Notes: generated by a model not told the origin, from the sequence alone. Counted from the first letter of the stretch, positions 12,077 through 24,133 are shown. The stretch: DNA of 64,000 nt from Gigaspora margarita (GCA_009809945.1 WTPW01001238.1:40117-104116), one strand, 5' to 3'. Numbers and translations: made by a program.

Positions 12077-12640
12077 AATTTTAAGCTGCACCAATAATTT
12101 CACAAAGATCACTTCTGATTCTATTTTTAGATTTTATATTCAAAAAAATCTGGACTCAAATAATTCGCTTTTATACTAAGACAATATGGTATAGAATTTA
12201 TACTATATAAAGTTCTTGTATAGAAGATTAACATAAAATTAAAATCTCATTTCTGATTGGAGGGACCTCGGAACTCTATTTTTCTAGCAAACTTCCCAAT
12301 TGACTAATTTACGGTCAGAAGATCACATGATCAGAAAATCGATCCTATGCCTAGCATTGTTGGCTCCGGATAAACAATGCAATGCATTAACCTAGTCATT
12401 AGTTGATTATCTACATAATAAATTTAATATGTAGAATTTTTTAGCCAATCAGAATGGTTTGAATAATACAGAAAGCACATGATTATTTATTATACTAATC
12501 AAATATATTAAAAACATGTGACTATGAGTTGCAACTAATTGACAACTAAGTTGACAACTAATCGATTGGAAAAATTTCAATCACTATTTGTTTGATCTTA
12601 TGCCACTATATCAAGATCACGGTCAGGATATTTTTAGGGT

Positions 12641-12945
12641 ATCCTTATGTCACGCAAATTCCGGGCTGAAGATCACTTCCGAAATCAAATTTCGTAGATT
12701 AGAACCAATAAAATCACAGGATCTTGTGTAACAAAACAAACGCAAAAAAACATAAGAAATTGAAAAAATTGCAACTAACACGAAATTTTACTAAGAAAAC
12801 TAACACCCGACCCTAACGTAAAAGTTTTCAGCACGAAATTTTGCTATAGGATGCATTTTTAGATACTAAATATATAGGAAAATTTTGAGACACTACGACC
12901 CAACATTTTGAGACCTGTTGTCCGGAATCTGCATGACATAAGGAT
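12641..12945. mobile_element. Short TIR element (MITE)
   Basis: Left end ATCCTTATGTCACGCAAATT and right end in reverse ATCCTTATGTCATGCAGATT, each followed by CCGG. No clear target duplication. No coding sequence. The motif GGGTATCcTTATGTCAC also appears at 10300 and inverted at 11020, so this family contributed to the inverted-repeat nest upstream. Confidence 0.65.
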
Positions 12946-13669
12946 TATCATATTTTATTACATTTAGTTGTTTTTACCGTTATTGGCCAATAATTTCTAT
13001 TTACTGTTTTACATTATTTATAAAGTTTAAAGTACTTTTTAGCTGTGGGACGTCATCGTACAAGACCAGGCGCTCCTGTAACACATCAATCAGCAATCTA
13101 ATTACCGTTTTACAATGAATAATGGGCTTTAGATTTGTGATTGTCCTCTATTATTTGACAGACGCACATACCATTCATTGATTATGTGTTAGTTTGACAG
13201 ATTGACAACTCGGTTAACTTGCGCAATTTTATGAATGATCCCATTTAGAAAGTGATAAGCAAGGAAATATTATTTCTGCGAGTGGTTGTAATACAAGTAT
13301 AGATGCAACACGATATCTACAACGGTATTATCATTTAATATTATTTAAAAAGTAATAAGCAAGTAAAAATGAAATTTTAAACCATTGGGATCGGAATAGG
13401 GTTGCTAATTTTTTGTTATTGCTCGCGCGGTTATTGAAAAAAAAATCAAAACACCTATAATTTCTGTCATTCGTAATCAGTGTCAAAGCAAGATTTAAAC
13501 ATTCGTTTTCTTATATTTTACCTTGTCTTTGTTTTGCACAAGTGTTGGACTAGGTTCTATCACTCGCCCATGCAATTGTCACTGCCATAAATGGATTCCA
13601 CGAACACAAAAGATTATATTAACCGATATATATTTGCATATCAAATTCACACAATAATCCTATACTTCG
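12946..13669. other. Intergenic, nothing recognised
   Basis: Left flank of duplicated segment A. No gene or clear repeat was seen. Confidence 0.45.
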
Positions 13670-13812
13670 TCGAGTTAAATATAAATATCTGTATTTAGCT
13701 CCTTTTTTCTTATTAAGCAATTCATAAATATATACGTATTGAATATAACATTGATTATAACTAACATCCACGTCTGTGATAATAATTATCATTATTACAC
13801 CATTGATCAATT

Positions 13813-14462
13813 ATGCCTTTTTCACGTCAACAGCAACAACGACGGCAACGAGGCTTTTATGTGACTAGGGCGTGTGTAAATTGTCAGCAAAAACATGCAA
13901 AATGTTCTGGAGGAGCAACGTGTAAACGTTGTACACTACGTAATCTTGAATGTACTTTTATTGATTCAGGTAAAAAACGTGGGCCGAAGACAGATGGTAA
14001 ATACTCAGTACGGGTTTATGTTCCTAACGGTTCTGAAAATGACTTTGATGGAATATCTATGCTATCTTCCGTAATCCCTAAACCTGTGCAAGGTCATGCA
14101 TCGACACTATCTCTATCTGGATGCTTTCAACAACAACCAGTCAATGTTGATGATGTTACTTTTTATTCTGACTTCTCTGATCCAGAACAGGTCTATATTC
14201 TCAACAATTTTGAAAATGACATTGATGGAACATCCATGCCATATTCTATGACCCCTAATCCCGTGTAGGGTCATGCATCGATTCTATCTTTAGTTGAATA
14301 TCCTCAACAACAATCGGATAATGTTGATGATGTTACTCTTTATTCTGAATCTTATGAAGAAACAATCACCAATGCTTTTCAAAATGTTGGACCCTTTTCT
14401 TATCAAAAACACATCGATACCGGATACACTATGCAAAACAATAATTTTACGGATAACACATC

Positions 14463-14493
<31 letters not shown>

Positions 14494-14553
14494 TTCTTTT
14501 TATATGATGATTTATTTTCTGATAATAACTTTATTCCATCATTCCACAATTAA
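13813..14553 (+). pseudogene. Zn(II)2Cys6 protein gene, copy A, with a premature stop
   Basis: Starts at an ATG in the context GATCAATTATG, which all three family members share. The N-terminus is Gln/Arg-rich, then a full binuclear zinc cluster: Cys at residues 21, 24, 31, 37, 40 and 47 (CX2CX6CX5CX2CX6C), followed by the basic motif KKRGPK. The frame is open for 151 codons, then TAG at 14266-14268 replaces the CAG present in copy B. After the stop the same frame continues without interruption for 94 more codons to TAA at 14551-14553, matching copy B end to end. A poly-Asn run (AAT repeats, about 14470-14495) lies near the C-terminus. Family role: sequence-specific DNA-binding transcription regulator. 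The truncated product would keep the zinc cluster, so a shortened functional protein cannot be excluded. Confidence 0.85.
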
Positions 14554-14775
14554 AACATTTTGTTTTTGACATCTCATTTAAAGTCGTTAACAAGCACAAA
14601 TTTTTATTCAATTAAGCGTAATTCTTTTATTTCTTATATCTATTTATAGTTTAAGTGTATATTACATAAATAGTTTGATTTAAGAAACAAATGTTATATA
14701 TATGAGGGTTTATTATTATTTTTGTTATTTTACTTTATTGCCTGGAGCGAATAAAATTAAACCAATATATAGTAT

Positions 14776-14935
14776 AAACTCTCAAAACTGATCCTGCCAA
14801 TCTGTTATTTAAAAATTATCTATCAGGATTGCTTCTGTTATATAAATCTAATAGTTTATAATGTTTCCAAATTTGATACCTCTCAAGACCCATCCTCCAT
14901 GCATACCGGTTTTATAATAGGACCTAGTTGCCGCT
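14776..14935. mobile_element. Degenerate pogo-like MITE relic in the gene 3' flank
   Basis: CTCTCAAAACTGATCCTG, ATATAAATCTAATAGTTTATA and CATGCATACCGGTTTT follow the order seen in the intact 45.74-46.13 kb element (reverse orientation). The same relic sits at 27.72-27.90 kb in copy B, so it predates the duplication. Confidence 0.6.
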
Positions 14936-15590
14936 CAGAAATTTTTTTCACTTAATGATTCTGCAGCTTCATTAGTAAATTTTCGCGTAATTTGGGCCTA
15001 ATTCTTTTTTTGCCGCGCATTTTTTTGTGCGGCACATAGAATAAATGATTGTAGCTATATTGCGCATTCATTATATCTCGCTCTCCGATCAACCGTTACA
15101 CCTCTCTTGTTTAATACCCTTCTCTTCACATAGTACCTTAGAGTATTATTTAATTTATCTTGAAATGTTTGAAAATTATCGGGAGACACGGTATGTAGCG
15201 CAGTATGTACAGAAAATCAATGTTTGGAAATTTGACCTATACAGATATTATTAACAACAGCTTAAAATAAACAAGTTAATGTTATGATTAAAAATCTTAT
15301 AAAAAATAGTTCTGAAACCAATATAACTTGCTTGTTAAATCATATCATAATTTTGTATATTTGAAAATGATTACATTTTAATTGGTTTCTTTTTTTTTTT
15401 TTTTTTTTTTTTTGATATACTTACTAGTTTAATAATGTGCTGTAAATTGAAATTATAAGGTTATGATCAACATTTAGATTTCACATTTAGCCATTTTAAA
15501 AAAATAATATTTGAAATTTAATAGCGCATAAATCTCTATGATATTCTAAACTTACGGCTGCTAGTTTTCTGCATATTATACTATTATCTA

Positions 15591-15934
15591 CAATTATTAT
15601 ATAACGCACTTATAGTGTTTTACCACCATAGGAAATTAGATTTGCAATCCATGTAACAAAAACAAAAAATAAATTTTTATAAAACATAAAATCAATTTTA
15701 ATTACTTCAGGGTTAGGGTAAGGCCTGGGATTTTATCTGGACATTAGTATATACAAAATTTAGCAAGGAAGTTTTTTGTTTCATAAGCAAAATTTTGAGG
15801 TAAGAATGTTTTTTTAAAAAAATAAAGAAAAAAAACGAAATTTATGTTACACCTGATCTTAAATTTTGATTGGCTATTCTAATAGTTTTGTGTAACATGG
15901 TGTAAAACACCATAGGTGCGTTTTAGTAAAACTC
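15591..15934. mobile_element. TIR element with 8-bp target duplication, present only in copy A
   Basis: ATTATCTA flanks both ends (15583-15590 and 15935-15942). The inverted repeats begin 15 bp inside: AACGCACTTATAGTGTTTTAC on the left and AACGCACCTATGGTGTTTTAC for the right in reverse. In copy B the site is unoccupied (about 28577-28600). The 8-bp duplication suggests hAT. No coding sequence. Confidence 0.75.
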
Positions 15935-16071
15935 ATTATCTATATACCAATTATTAAATAAATATATTTTAAAGTCCGAATATTTTATTAAATTTAAATT
16001 ATCAATAATTGATAATTTAAATATATTATTAAAAAAAAAAGTATACTATATTGTATATAACTTTATTAGTA

Positions 16072-16687
16072 GACCTCGGGTCCGATAGCATAGCGGTTAT
16101 GCTCCGAGGTTACAAATTGAAAGATTGCCGGTTCAAGTCCTGTGGACGGCGAATGCGAATTTTAATAATTGGTGTAACAAACTTTGCAGGGCAGAACTTG
16201 TTGGTTTGGATCGACGATTTGGGTAACCGAAGTCACGAGACGTAATGAAGATCATGTCATGAACTCCTGGCGGCGTTTTCCGACGGACCTTGGCCAGTTG
16301 CGGTTAAGTGGGTACGGAAAGTCCGGGTTAAAACTGGACAAGAAGACTAAGAAGGACTTACGTCCTACCTAGCCAACTCTAGGCCGCGGATAAAGTAGTC
16401 CGAGTCGAACATTCTTGAACGAGTTGGGGCCCCACAAATATCTACATATATATGTAGTGAGTCGGGTAGTAATAGGAGGACCGTGAACCAGAGGGTTTAA
16501 ATAGGCAACTTCTGTAGTTGGGTTGTAGGTATGGCAGCTAGTGTGGAACCTTTGGGTGGACCACTTAAATTAGGCACCAAAAGTGCACGTGTGGCTAGTT
16601 GTATCCTCATTCATGTAACAAATATTACATCTTTAATAACTTAATAAAGAATCAAGACAAGGTCTCGGTTGTAAAAACGAAAAAAAA
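16072..16687 (+). mobile_element. tRNA-derived SINE (copy 2), present only in duplicated copy A
   Basis: The head resembles a tRNA: A-box-like GATAGCATAGCGGTTATG and B-box-like CCGGTTCAAGTCC. A short A-rich tail ends the element. A perfect 15-bp duplication ATAACTTTATTAGTA flanks it (16057-16071 and 16688-16702). The empty site survives in copy B at 28701-28715 with one copy of that 15-mer. Positions about 16490-16630 match the 3' module of the SINE at 2.1 kb (GGTTTAAATAGG, TTGGGTTG, GTATGGCAGCTAGTGTGGAA, CACTTAAATTAG), while the heads differ. The tRNA-like head is not a functional tRNA: the stems pair poorly. Confidence 0.9.
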
Positions 16688-16975
16688 ATAACTTTATTAG
16701 TAAAGTTTAAGGTAAGAGTATTGTTAGAATTTAAGATAAGGTTAGTATTAAGAATTAAAATCTAAGTTAATATAAGATTTATTACAGTTATGACCATTTT
16801 ATTTAGAACACTAAGTGTTAATGATTTAGTTTTTGGATCTAGCACTGTGATGTTGAACACCACTAATGTGCTTTAGTAAGCTCATAAACCAAAATTGCAA
16901 AAAAAGAGAAAAATTGTCAACTTTTTGAAAAAAACTTCTTTTTTGCATAAATTAATTTAGAAAAATATTATATTA

Positions 16976-17370
16976 GCCACGCAAAGTTGATTTTTCGTTT
17001 TGCATTACCCGCCGTCCCATTTTTCCAATTTTTACAATTTTTTTTTTTTTAGATCCCAATTGTGCCAATTGTTCGATTTTTGACATCTATTTTTTCACGC
17101 TATTTTCATCCGGTGCCACCCGATGGAGACCTTAATTTTCCGTAATTTTCCGATAGGACTGACAGGAAAAATATGGCTGCCGGCCTAATTTTTTGATTGC
17201 TTGTTGTTTAAAATGAAAAATTAACCTTGTATAACCTTAAAACGTGATCATTATCCTATTTGCAGTAAATTAAATTAAAAAAAAATACCAAAAAAAAAAA
17301 AAAATCCGTCCGTCCGTCCCGAATTTTTAAATCCATGTAATGCAAAACGAAAAATCAACCTTGCGTGGCC
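16976..17370. mobile_element. TIR element with TTA duplication, present only in copy A
   Basis: Left end GCCACGCAAAGTTGATTTTT and right end in reverse GGCCACGCAAGGTTGATTTT, both continuing CGTTTTGCATTAC. TTA lies on both sides (16973-16975, 17371-17373). Copy B reads straight through the empty site near 28965. Its ends resemble the elements at 20832 and 25917 (GGCC..AAGTTGATT). Confidence 0.8.
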
Positions 17371-17454
17371 TTATATTTATTTTTTACTTAAAATATAAAG
17401 TAATTTTACATATTAATAAAACTTGTAATATAGTTCTTTAAAGTTATTATGAGA

Positions 17455-17653
17455 CCATAGTGATGGCGCAAAAATTAATCGGTCCCGTGATCATCGGCAT
17501 AACCGATCAAAAATTAAACTCGAACAAATAAATACTTAATATTAACATTTTTCATAGAATATGATTGCATGAAGATCTTGTGTAAGATCGATCGGGAGCA
17601 CCGGTCAGCTCAAATATCACGGGACCGACAAATTTTTGCACCATGATTATGGT
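17455..17653. mobile_element. TIR element shared by both duplicated copies
   Basis: Left CCATAGTGATGGCGCAAAAA, right in reverse CCATAATCATGGTGCAAAAA; both run into TCGGTCCCGTGAT. Copy B keeps the right part (about 29040-29180) but has lost the left end, so the insertion predates the duplication. Confidence 0.65.
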
Positions 17654-18243
17654 ACTAGAGAATAGTTTATACGAAATTTTGCGTAATTATTTTTTGGTAG
17701 AAACCAAAGAGTGTTTTATAAGCAAATTTTGTGTCATTAAATGTACTTGGAAATAGAAATTACCTTCTTATAATTGATTATAAAATTATAATATAAAAAT
17801 TGATTTTCTATGTTTTTTTTTTTGCTAGGTTTTCTCTTTTTGAAACACGAAACAAGTAATTCGTTTTTTTTTTTAATTTTATTTTATTAAGTTAAATTAA
17901 ATTTTTTGGTTTAAAAATACTATATCTTCACATATAAACTTAGTTTAAACTTTATTAAAATTTTTTTTTCATTTTGCGATATAAATTATCTCAAAATTTA
18001 ATAATAAACCTCCAATATGCTGTGCATAATATTATATTAATGCTTTTTTTTAATATAAATATAGCGATATAATTTTAAATTACAGCATTAACTAAATATA
18101 ACAATTATAATTCGTAATGTCAAAAAAAAACGATATTTCGCAGATTAGTCATATGGGCAGATCGAATATTTTATAGGTTAAAAAATATAAATTATAACTT
18201 ATTTTATATAATGTCTTTCGGACCCTAGAGCCTAGGACTTCAT

Positions 18244-19146
18244 TAGTGATGGGCAAATCCCGATTTTTTTTGATCGAGTAGAGTCTCTGGATTTTTCACG
18301 ATTAATAAATATATACATATACATATGTATACATCATCACGAGGAATGTAATTTCTCGTTAAAATAATAATCATTTCTTATAAATCTTACAGCATTGATT
18401 ACAAATAAAAATGCTTATATAGACTTTACCTACTTTTAAAACATTTGAATCTTATAATTATTAAATTCATCAATTCAGATTTGCCTTAATTTTATCAATT
18501 TTTTTATATAAATACATATTTAAAAATTATAATGGTAACAAAGCGATCAAATCATAAGCGTATAAAAATTTATAAGTAATCAGGTGTATAATCAGGTATA
18601 AATGTACTAAAATTTATAGTGATCAAGTACTGTGCATACATACAAAAATTTATAACTAGGTTATATACATACAAAAATCCATAAACGCTCATAATCGAGT
18701 TTATAATTTCTGATAAATAGTCAATAATCATCTAAATCACATAAAAGATTGGCTCGAATTTATTTAACCTTATCACTCATATGAAATAATCACTGAAATT
18801 GCCCATATGGTACACAATATTCTTGGTGTATTATTTTATGCAAGAAATTAAAAGTCTAGATTCCCACTTTATTAATAATGAAATTTAAAAAATTTATTTC
18901 AACGTACAGTTTGCGCATTAGCACTGTACGTACGTATATATGTGGAACGAGAAATAAATAAAAAGTTAATGCGTACATAATATTTTTATTTGTGTAAATA
19001 CTAATTAGGAATTGGCCCACTTATGTTAAAGCAGGCCAGATGTTTTGTTAATGCAGGCCAGATGATATGCTAACGCAGGCCAGATAATCTTAAATTAAAA
19101 ATCCCGCGCGGGATCACGCGCGGATCCCGCGCGTTGCCCATCACTA
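18244..19146. mobile_element. hAT-type non-autonomous element, present only in copy A
   Basis: Ends TAGTGATGGGCAAAT and TTGCCCATCACTA, with a perfect 8-bp duplication GACTTCAT (18236-18243, 19147-19154). The right subterminal region is unusually GC-rich (CCCGCGCGGGATC words, 19103-19133). A short tandem repeat around GCAGGCCAGAT lies at about 19006-19088. No transposase. Copy B lacks the element, but also lacks a few tens of bases just right of the site. Confidence 0.85.
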
Positions 19147-20333
19147 GACTTCATTATTATTCTCATTACAGCTATGCACGAATTGATTCGTTAGCTATTT
19201 TAGGGGCGTACATCGGTTTCGTATAACTTCACGTTGTGAAGGGCTCCGTCACAGGACTTTTTCTTGTTTGTTTACTTTAGGGAACTTTTTCTTTTGTTTA
19301 TGTCATTACGATAATATTATTTCTTATTATAAGTCATAGATAGTGGAATCGACATAGCCCCAAATTGAATAAGCAATGTGCCGCAGCGACTTCTGGTTGA
19401 AACACATGACAACTGCGCCCGCCAGGGCGCAAACCAGTTCATGCAAACTGACATTTCGCCGCCATTGTTTGTTTATTACCTTTTTCGATAGCTATAGATT
19501 TTACACATGAATTTACACATGCTTGTGGCATGGTAATTCCGCCCACTATAGCCCTAATCTAGTTTTTGCACCTGGAATTCGGCTGTCATTGTTTGTTTGT
19601 TCCCTTTCACTAAACAATGTATTTAGCCTAGTCTTGGCATCGTTAAATTAGTGGTACTGGCACAATGTATGTTTGGCTCCGGCACAAACGAAAGCCCGAA
19701 AAGCCTTTCGCCGCCCCAAGTACGCCTCGAGGCGTTGGGATTCGCCTCTGACTTTCGCCTAAAGAAATTGCGGTCATAATAAGTCAGAAACGAATTCAAT
19801 AGAGTTAGTTATTGTAGTCTAAAATTCATGTATTTATTAAGAGGGAAAAAGTATATAATACCCTCCTTTTCGCTTCAATAAAGAATAACTCCAGGAAGAG
19901 TTCGAATTTGAGAAAATTAAAAAGTTCTAACCTTCGAAATAAGAGTAGAAGTGTTAAGAAGTTTCCCTTGTCGTTTAACCCATTTTGTTATGATAAAAAT
20001 TGCTTATTGAATTTACCTTGTACCCGTGGAATATTTGTTATTCCAAGTTAAAGTCGTGTCGCTAGTTGTGACTTCGTAACCCGAGTTTTGAACTCCATTT
20101 ATTTTGCAACCCAGTTAAGAAAGAAAGATCGAATTAATCATCTCTTATATAAACCCATCAATCGATTAAACCTTTTGATTACCTGATTTATCGAGTAATC
20201 AATCGCTGCCATTGTTCAATTAATCACCCGCATCAATCTAATTACGCACTTGATCACGTGACAATCGTTAATAATATTAACGATTTTGTTTGAACCTTTT
20301 TAACCCTTTGCGCCCTAGAAACAAGAGAAGAGT

Positions 20334-20346
20334 TATATAAATAGAG
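20334..20346 (+). promoter_or_regulatory. TATA-like box in the solo LTR
   Basis: TATATAAATAGAG sits inside the LTR at a position consistent with the U3/R junction. Inferred from sequence only. Confidence 0.45.
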
Positions 20347-20578
20347 TGGACTTAGAACCACCAACCGAAGACATATACAAGAAATACAAGAGATACTTAT
20401 CTTCATTTATCCACGCCGCAGCAAGACCCAAAACGAACCTCGAAACCCGTACCAAATCAACCACCCTCTTTCTGCAAGGATCAAGAGTCTTGCCGGATTG
20501 TTAGCTATTGTTCAGATAGATAGTGGTGTTGTTAATGTATTTTATTTGATTAACCGATTGCCAACACCTTCACAACTA

Positions 20579-20688
20579 TAGATGCTGGTGAAATGTGGTG
20601 AAATAATTTCACCACTATTGGTGAAATTGGTGAATTGGTGAAATTGGTGAATTGGTGAAATTGGTGAAATTAATTTCGCCAGCATCTA
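20579..20688. mobile_element. MITE nested in the solo LTR, with GGTGAAATT tandem repeats
   Basis: Inverted ends TAGATGCTGGTGAAA and TTTCGCCAGCATCTA with TA on both sides. The interior is tandem GGTGAAATT/GGTGAATT. Confidence 0.7.
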
Positions 20689-20831
20689 TATTCACAACGT
20701 ACATCAAAAAATTTTCCCAATGAAATGGCAACAAAATTTTCGAATTTTGGAGGCGCAGCAATTTTTACTGGCTGTACAAAACCGATGTTTGCAAATATTT
20801 TTTAAAGAGGAAAATTATTATCGTACCATAA

Positions 20832-21089
20832 GGCCAGACCAAGTTGATTATGTGTTTTACATTACCCCCTCTCCCCTCCAGGAGGGGGGAGGGAGGTTCA
20901 ATAGTAAAATTTTAAAAAAAAATTTTTTTCAAAAAAAAATTTCCGATTTGTTCCGTGACTATATAAAAATTTTCTGAAATATTCCGTAGTCCTATGTATA
21001 TCTATCTAAATTTTTTTTACTATGAGGGAGGGGGAGCTCTGAGGAGGGGGGGGGGGTAATGTAAAACACATAATCAACTTGGTCTGGCC
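20832..21089. mobile_element. MITE with TAA duplication, present only in copy A
   Basis: Near-perfect long inverted ends starting GGCCAGACCAAGTTGATTAT and ending in C-rich/G-rich tracts. TAA flanks both sides (20829-20831, 21090-21092). Copy B shows the clean empty site CCATAATTATTACG near 31172-31186. Typical of PIF/Harbinger TWA insertion. Confidence 0.85.
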
Positions 21090-21330
21090 TAATTATTACG
21101 TACTTTGATGCTTATAAGAAATAATGCATAACCAAGTTACTTTTTTTATTTTATTTGTTTTTTTGAGGTAACATGAAATGTAGCACATTAGATTGGGGTG
21201 TTAAGTGTACTATGTAGACCAAATTTATACATAGTCTCATAACTGATAAATTTTTTTGCGTAACTATCACAATGATCTGTAATAAACAATTTGCTTAATA
21301 TTATTAAAATTTTTTAAAATTAATGGTTAG

Positions 21331-22030
21331 CATTTCACTTTTTGTACTACTGGTAGTACAGTATAAAAATAAATTAAAAATCTAAAAAATTATAAATTTA
21401 AATAATTTTTATATACAAAAATCTGATAAATATACAAGAATAGCTTGGTTGTGTTTTTTTTTTATATTATTAATTAAGTTGTTAAGAAAAAAATTTTTTT
21501 AAATTGTTACTTTTAGCAAATTTTGATGTACTACTGGTAGTACACTATTTAAAGCAACTATAGTCTTAAAGTTATTAATAAATTTTATAAAATAATAGTT
21601 TGTTATATAAAAAAGATTTAATATAATTAATAGTTAAAAAATTATAATTAGTTATATAATAAAAATTTTAGCTTATAATATAAGCTTTGTGCAATAATAA
21701 TAGAAAATTATTACTATTTTTAGTAATTCATATGAGGTCTTTGATTTTTAGTCAAGATTTAAAAATTTTTTTGTTAAATATATTTTCTAAAATTATTAAT
21801 AAAAGTTGTAGAGATTTAGTATTTAATTTTAATTTATTAAAATTTATAAAGGTAAACAAATTTAACAAAATTTATATAACTTTAAAATTTAAAAAATTTC
21901 ATCTAATTTTTATATATAAAATCTAAACAAATATTTAATAGTAAAAGTTAGTAAAAATTTTAAATTGAAATTATTTGTTATATATTACTAGCATTTTGCC
22001 CATGCCTTCATCATGGGAACATAAATTTAA
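21331..22030. other. AT-rich stretch with two identical 16-bp palindromes
   Basis: GTACTACTGGTAGTAC occurs at about 21349-21364 and again at about 21529-21544. The sequence between could be a small element, but no further end structure was found. No gene was recognised. Confidence 0.5.
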
Positions 22031-22039
22031 GATGAAACT

Positions 22040-23145
22040 TTGATTAAAAAGTACAACAATTTTGCAAACTGCAATAAATCAAATTAAAATTATTATAAAA
22101 TTTTGCTATATAACTTGCTAACATGATCATAGTGATCAAAATTATGCTAGTTTGCATCAAAATTATAATAATTCCTACATTAGTTGCTGTAAAATTTTAT
22201 TACAGAACATGCTCGTTATTCTATTAACCTCAATATATGTATAAAGCAAATTAATTTGTGATGAAAATATTGTAATGTCCATCATATTACTATAAAAAAT
22301 TCTGTTACAAACTTACTTTGCATATATTGTGTAGTTAAAAAGTTGTTGTATATAGGATTTATTTTGCCACCAAGTGATCTTAGTATGTAGCTATTGGTTG
22401 CATTAAAGTTATCATGTCACTGTAATAAAAAAAAACTTGTTATAACTTACTATTGTTCTAATCATATAAAATAGATAAGTTGAGATAGTTTGTATTGGAA
22501 TAAAATGTGATTTCTATTGCAACTGTTGTAAATATTCTGTTACAAAACTTGCCTGCTATTCAAGAACAATATAAGGTGAGTTAGTTGTATTAGGATTATT
22601 AAGATTCTATATGAGCTAAAAAATTCTGTTACAATCCTACTTGGTACAATATGTAATTAAGGTTGCTAATTTTGCATTGAATCGTGATTTTATTATGAAT
22701 TACTACAAAATTCTGTTACAAACTTCTCTTGCTATTCAGTGACCAAAGTTTGCAGTTAAAATTAAGTCAATTTGTATAAAGAGCTCGTTAGTTACTATAA
22801 AAAATTATATTACAAACTTTAGTCATTATTCTAGTGATATGCAGCATGTTATTATGGAATAAGCCATTGAGGTATATATTAGTAATGGCAAAAAGGTAAA
22901 TTAGTTTTATTAAAGAAGTTATCATAATTTCTATTATGAATTACTATAAAAAATTTTGTAACAAACTTACCCAACAGATATTACATTTTAAGGTTGAGTT
23001 TGTATCGAAATTATTGTGGCTTCTATCAAGGATTACTGTAAAAAATCCTCATGCAAAACTTGCTTATTATTCTAATAATCACAATATGTGGTTGGGATTA
23101 TGTAACTGTTATAAACCTTACCATTTTAGTAATACACAATCTGTG
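22040..23145. repeat. Degenerate satellite, period about 85-130 bp
   Basis: A core like ACTATAAAAAATTCTGTTAC followed by AAACTTGCTT..TATTCT recurs at about 22080, 22190, 22291, 22420, 22530, 22612, 22705, 22795, 22945 and 23035. Spacing varies and copies are well diverged. No open frame runs across it. Confidence 0.65.
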
Positions 23146-23149
23146 AGTT

Positions 23150-23430
23150 ACTAACGCATATTATTAACGTTATCCATATCTCAGTTAATTTCAAAGATAA
23201 AAATGGCATAACGAATAGAAGCCTATTTGTCAATTTCAAAGACACAAAGTACGCATAATGATTGAAAGTCAATTTTTTTGACTGATTATTAATTCATAGT
23301 ATTACGAATTATGATGAATCTATTATGACATTTTTATACAAATGATCATAATTACAATTTTAAAATAGCATTATCATATTGATCACCTTATTTTAAATTT
23401 TCTCATGGTCTAACTATGGTTTTTGCAATT
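23150..23430 (+). repeat. Dispersed repeat R2, copy 1
   Basis: Matches 50005-50310 over about 280 bp (shared words ACGCATATTATTAACGTTATCC-like, TATCTCAGTTAAT, GATTATTAATTCATAGTA, CTTATTTTAAATTTTCTCA). No coding sequence. Family unknown. Confidence 0.65.
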
Positions 23431-24125
23431 ATCTAGATGATATCAAATATCATGATTTCGTCATTTTTGTTTACCTGTATAAAATGTCGTAATCAATTTT
23501 CCCATAGATCACATTTTAAAAGATCACATTTTTGGTTCTAAGCCAATCAAAAACGTTAAAATGTACAAACTAAAATTAAATGATATAGATACAAGTCTAT
23601 TTTTATTATATGTTTTAATTATTAAAATTTATACCATTATAAAAAGCATATTTTAAAAAGTTTTATTATTAACATCTTCCAATTTTTTATAAAAATTTTA
23701 ATTGGACATGCAAATCATAAGACAAATTGATCTACATGTACTCTACCCTTAAATACAAAAAAAATTTTTAAATTATTGTTTTATGAGTCAGTTTTATATT
23801 TAAACAAAAAAAATAATTCCATAACTTTGTTTGTATAGACATAATATTGGTCTTTACAAAATTTTTTTCTAAACCACTGAGCCATTATGGCTGTGCATCT
23901 ATTTGAAATCTGCAAAGGATTATGGTACATAAATAACAATTGAGATCTATATAAAAATTTCAAATAATAAACTTTATATTATACTATACATAGTTTTGAT
24001 TTACATCAGATATCGACCACCCCAACGTAACGTGCTGCTATTAATCAAATGATTATTGCAGTTGCGGACCAATATTAATTGTATGTACATATGTAAGTGG
24101 CTCCTCACAAACCAGTTGAGTACAT
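23431..24125. other. AT-rich stretch with nothing recognised
   Basis: No gene or element boundaries seen. Confidence 0.4.
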
Positions 24126-24133
24126 CTATTTAC

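Larger units (their letters stand above)
10035..12360. repeat. Nest of inverted repeats and inserted elements
   Basis: AGGATCGATTTTCTGAACAC near 10041 pairs with an inverted copy near 12325-12350. Within that, about 10291-10330 pairs with about 11010-11040 (GGATAGGGTATCT). About 11040-11072 pairs with about 12265-12298 (AGTTTTGCTAGAAAAATA). The TIR element at 11196 and its internal hAT sit inside. This looks like repeated insertion of palindromic elements into each other. Boundaries are approximate. Confidence 0.55.
19235..20696 (+). mobile_element. Solo LTR of an LTR retrotransposon, present only in copy A
   Basis: Begins TGTGAAGGGCTCCG and ends TTCACA (TG..CA), with a 4-bp duplication ACGT (19231-19234, 20697-20700). 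Copy B has the unoccupied ACGT at 29870-29873 in otherwise matching sequence. A promoter-like TATATAAATAGAG lies at about 20334-20346, as in U3-R regions. There is no second LTR and no gag-pol, so it reads as a solo LTR. A MITE is nested near its 3' end. Strand is chosen from the TATA orientation. The element group (Ty3 or Ty1) cannot be told. Confidence 0.7.
13670..21330. repeat. Duplicated segment, copy A
   Basis: This interval aligns in order with 26.57-31.42 kb: the Zn2Cys6 gene, its 3' flank, the poly-T run (15395 versus 28372), the AAAGTCCGAATATTTTATTAA block, the TTTCGGACCCTAGAGCCT block, and the GGAGGCGCAGCAATTTTTAC block through AATATTATTAAAA at the end. Copy A is longer because six insertions lie inside it that copy B lacks. 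The alignment was made by eye and the ends are accurate to tens of bases. Confidence 0.85.

Noticed and set aside
16075-16150. Possible functional tRNA gene
   Set aside because: The A- and B-box motifs are there, but the acceptor and T stems pair poorly, and the sequence is the head of an inserted element with a target duplication.
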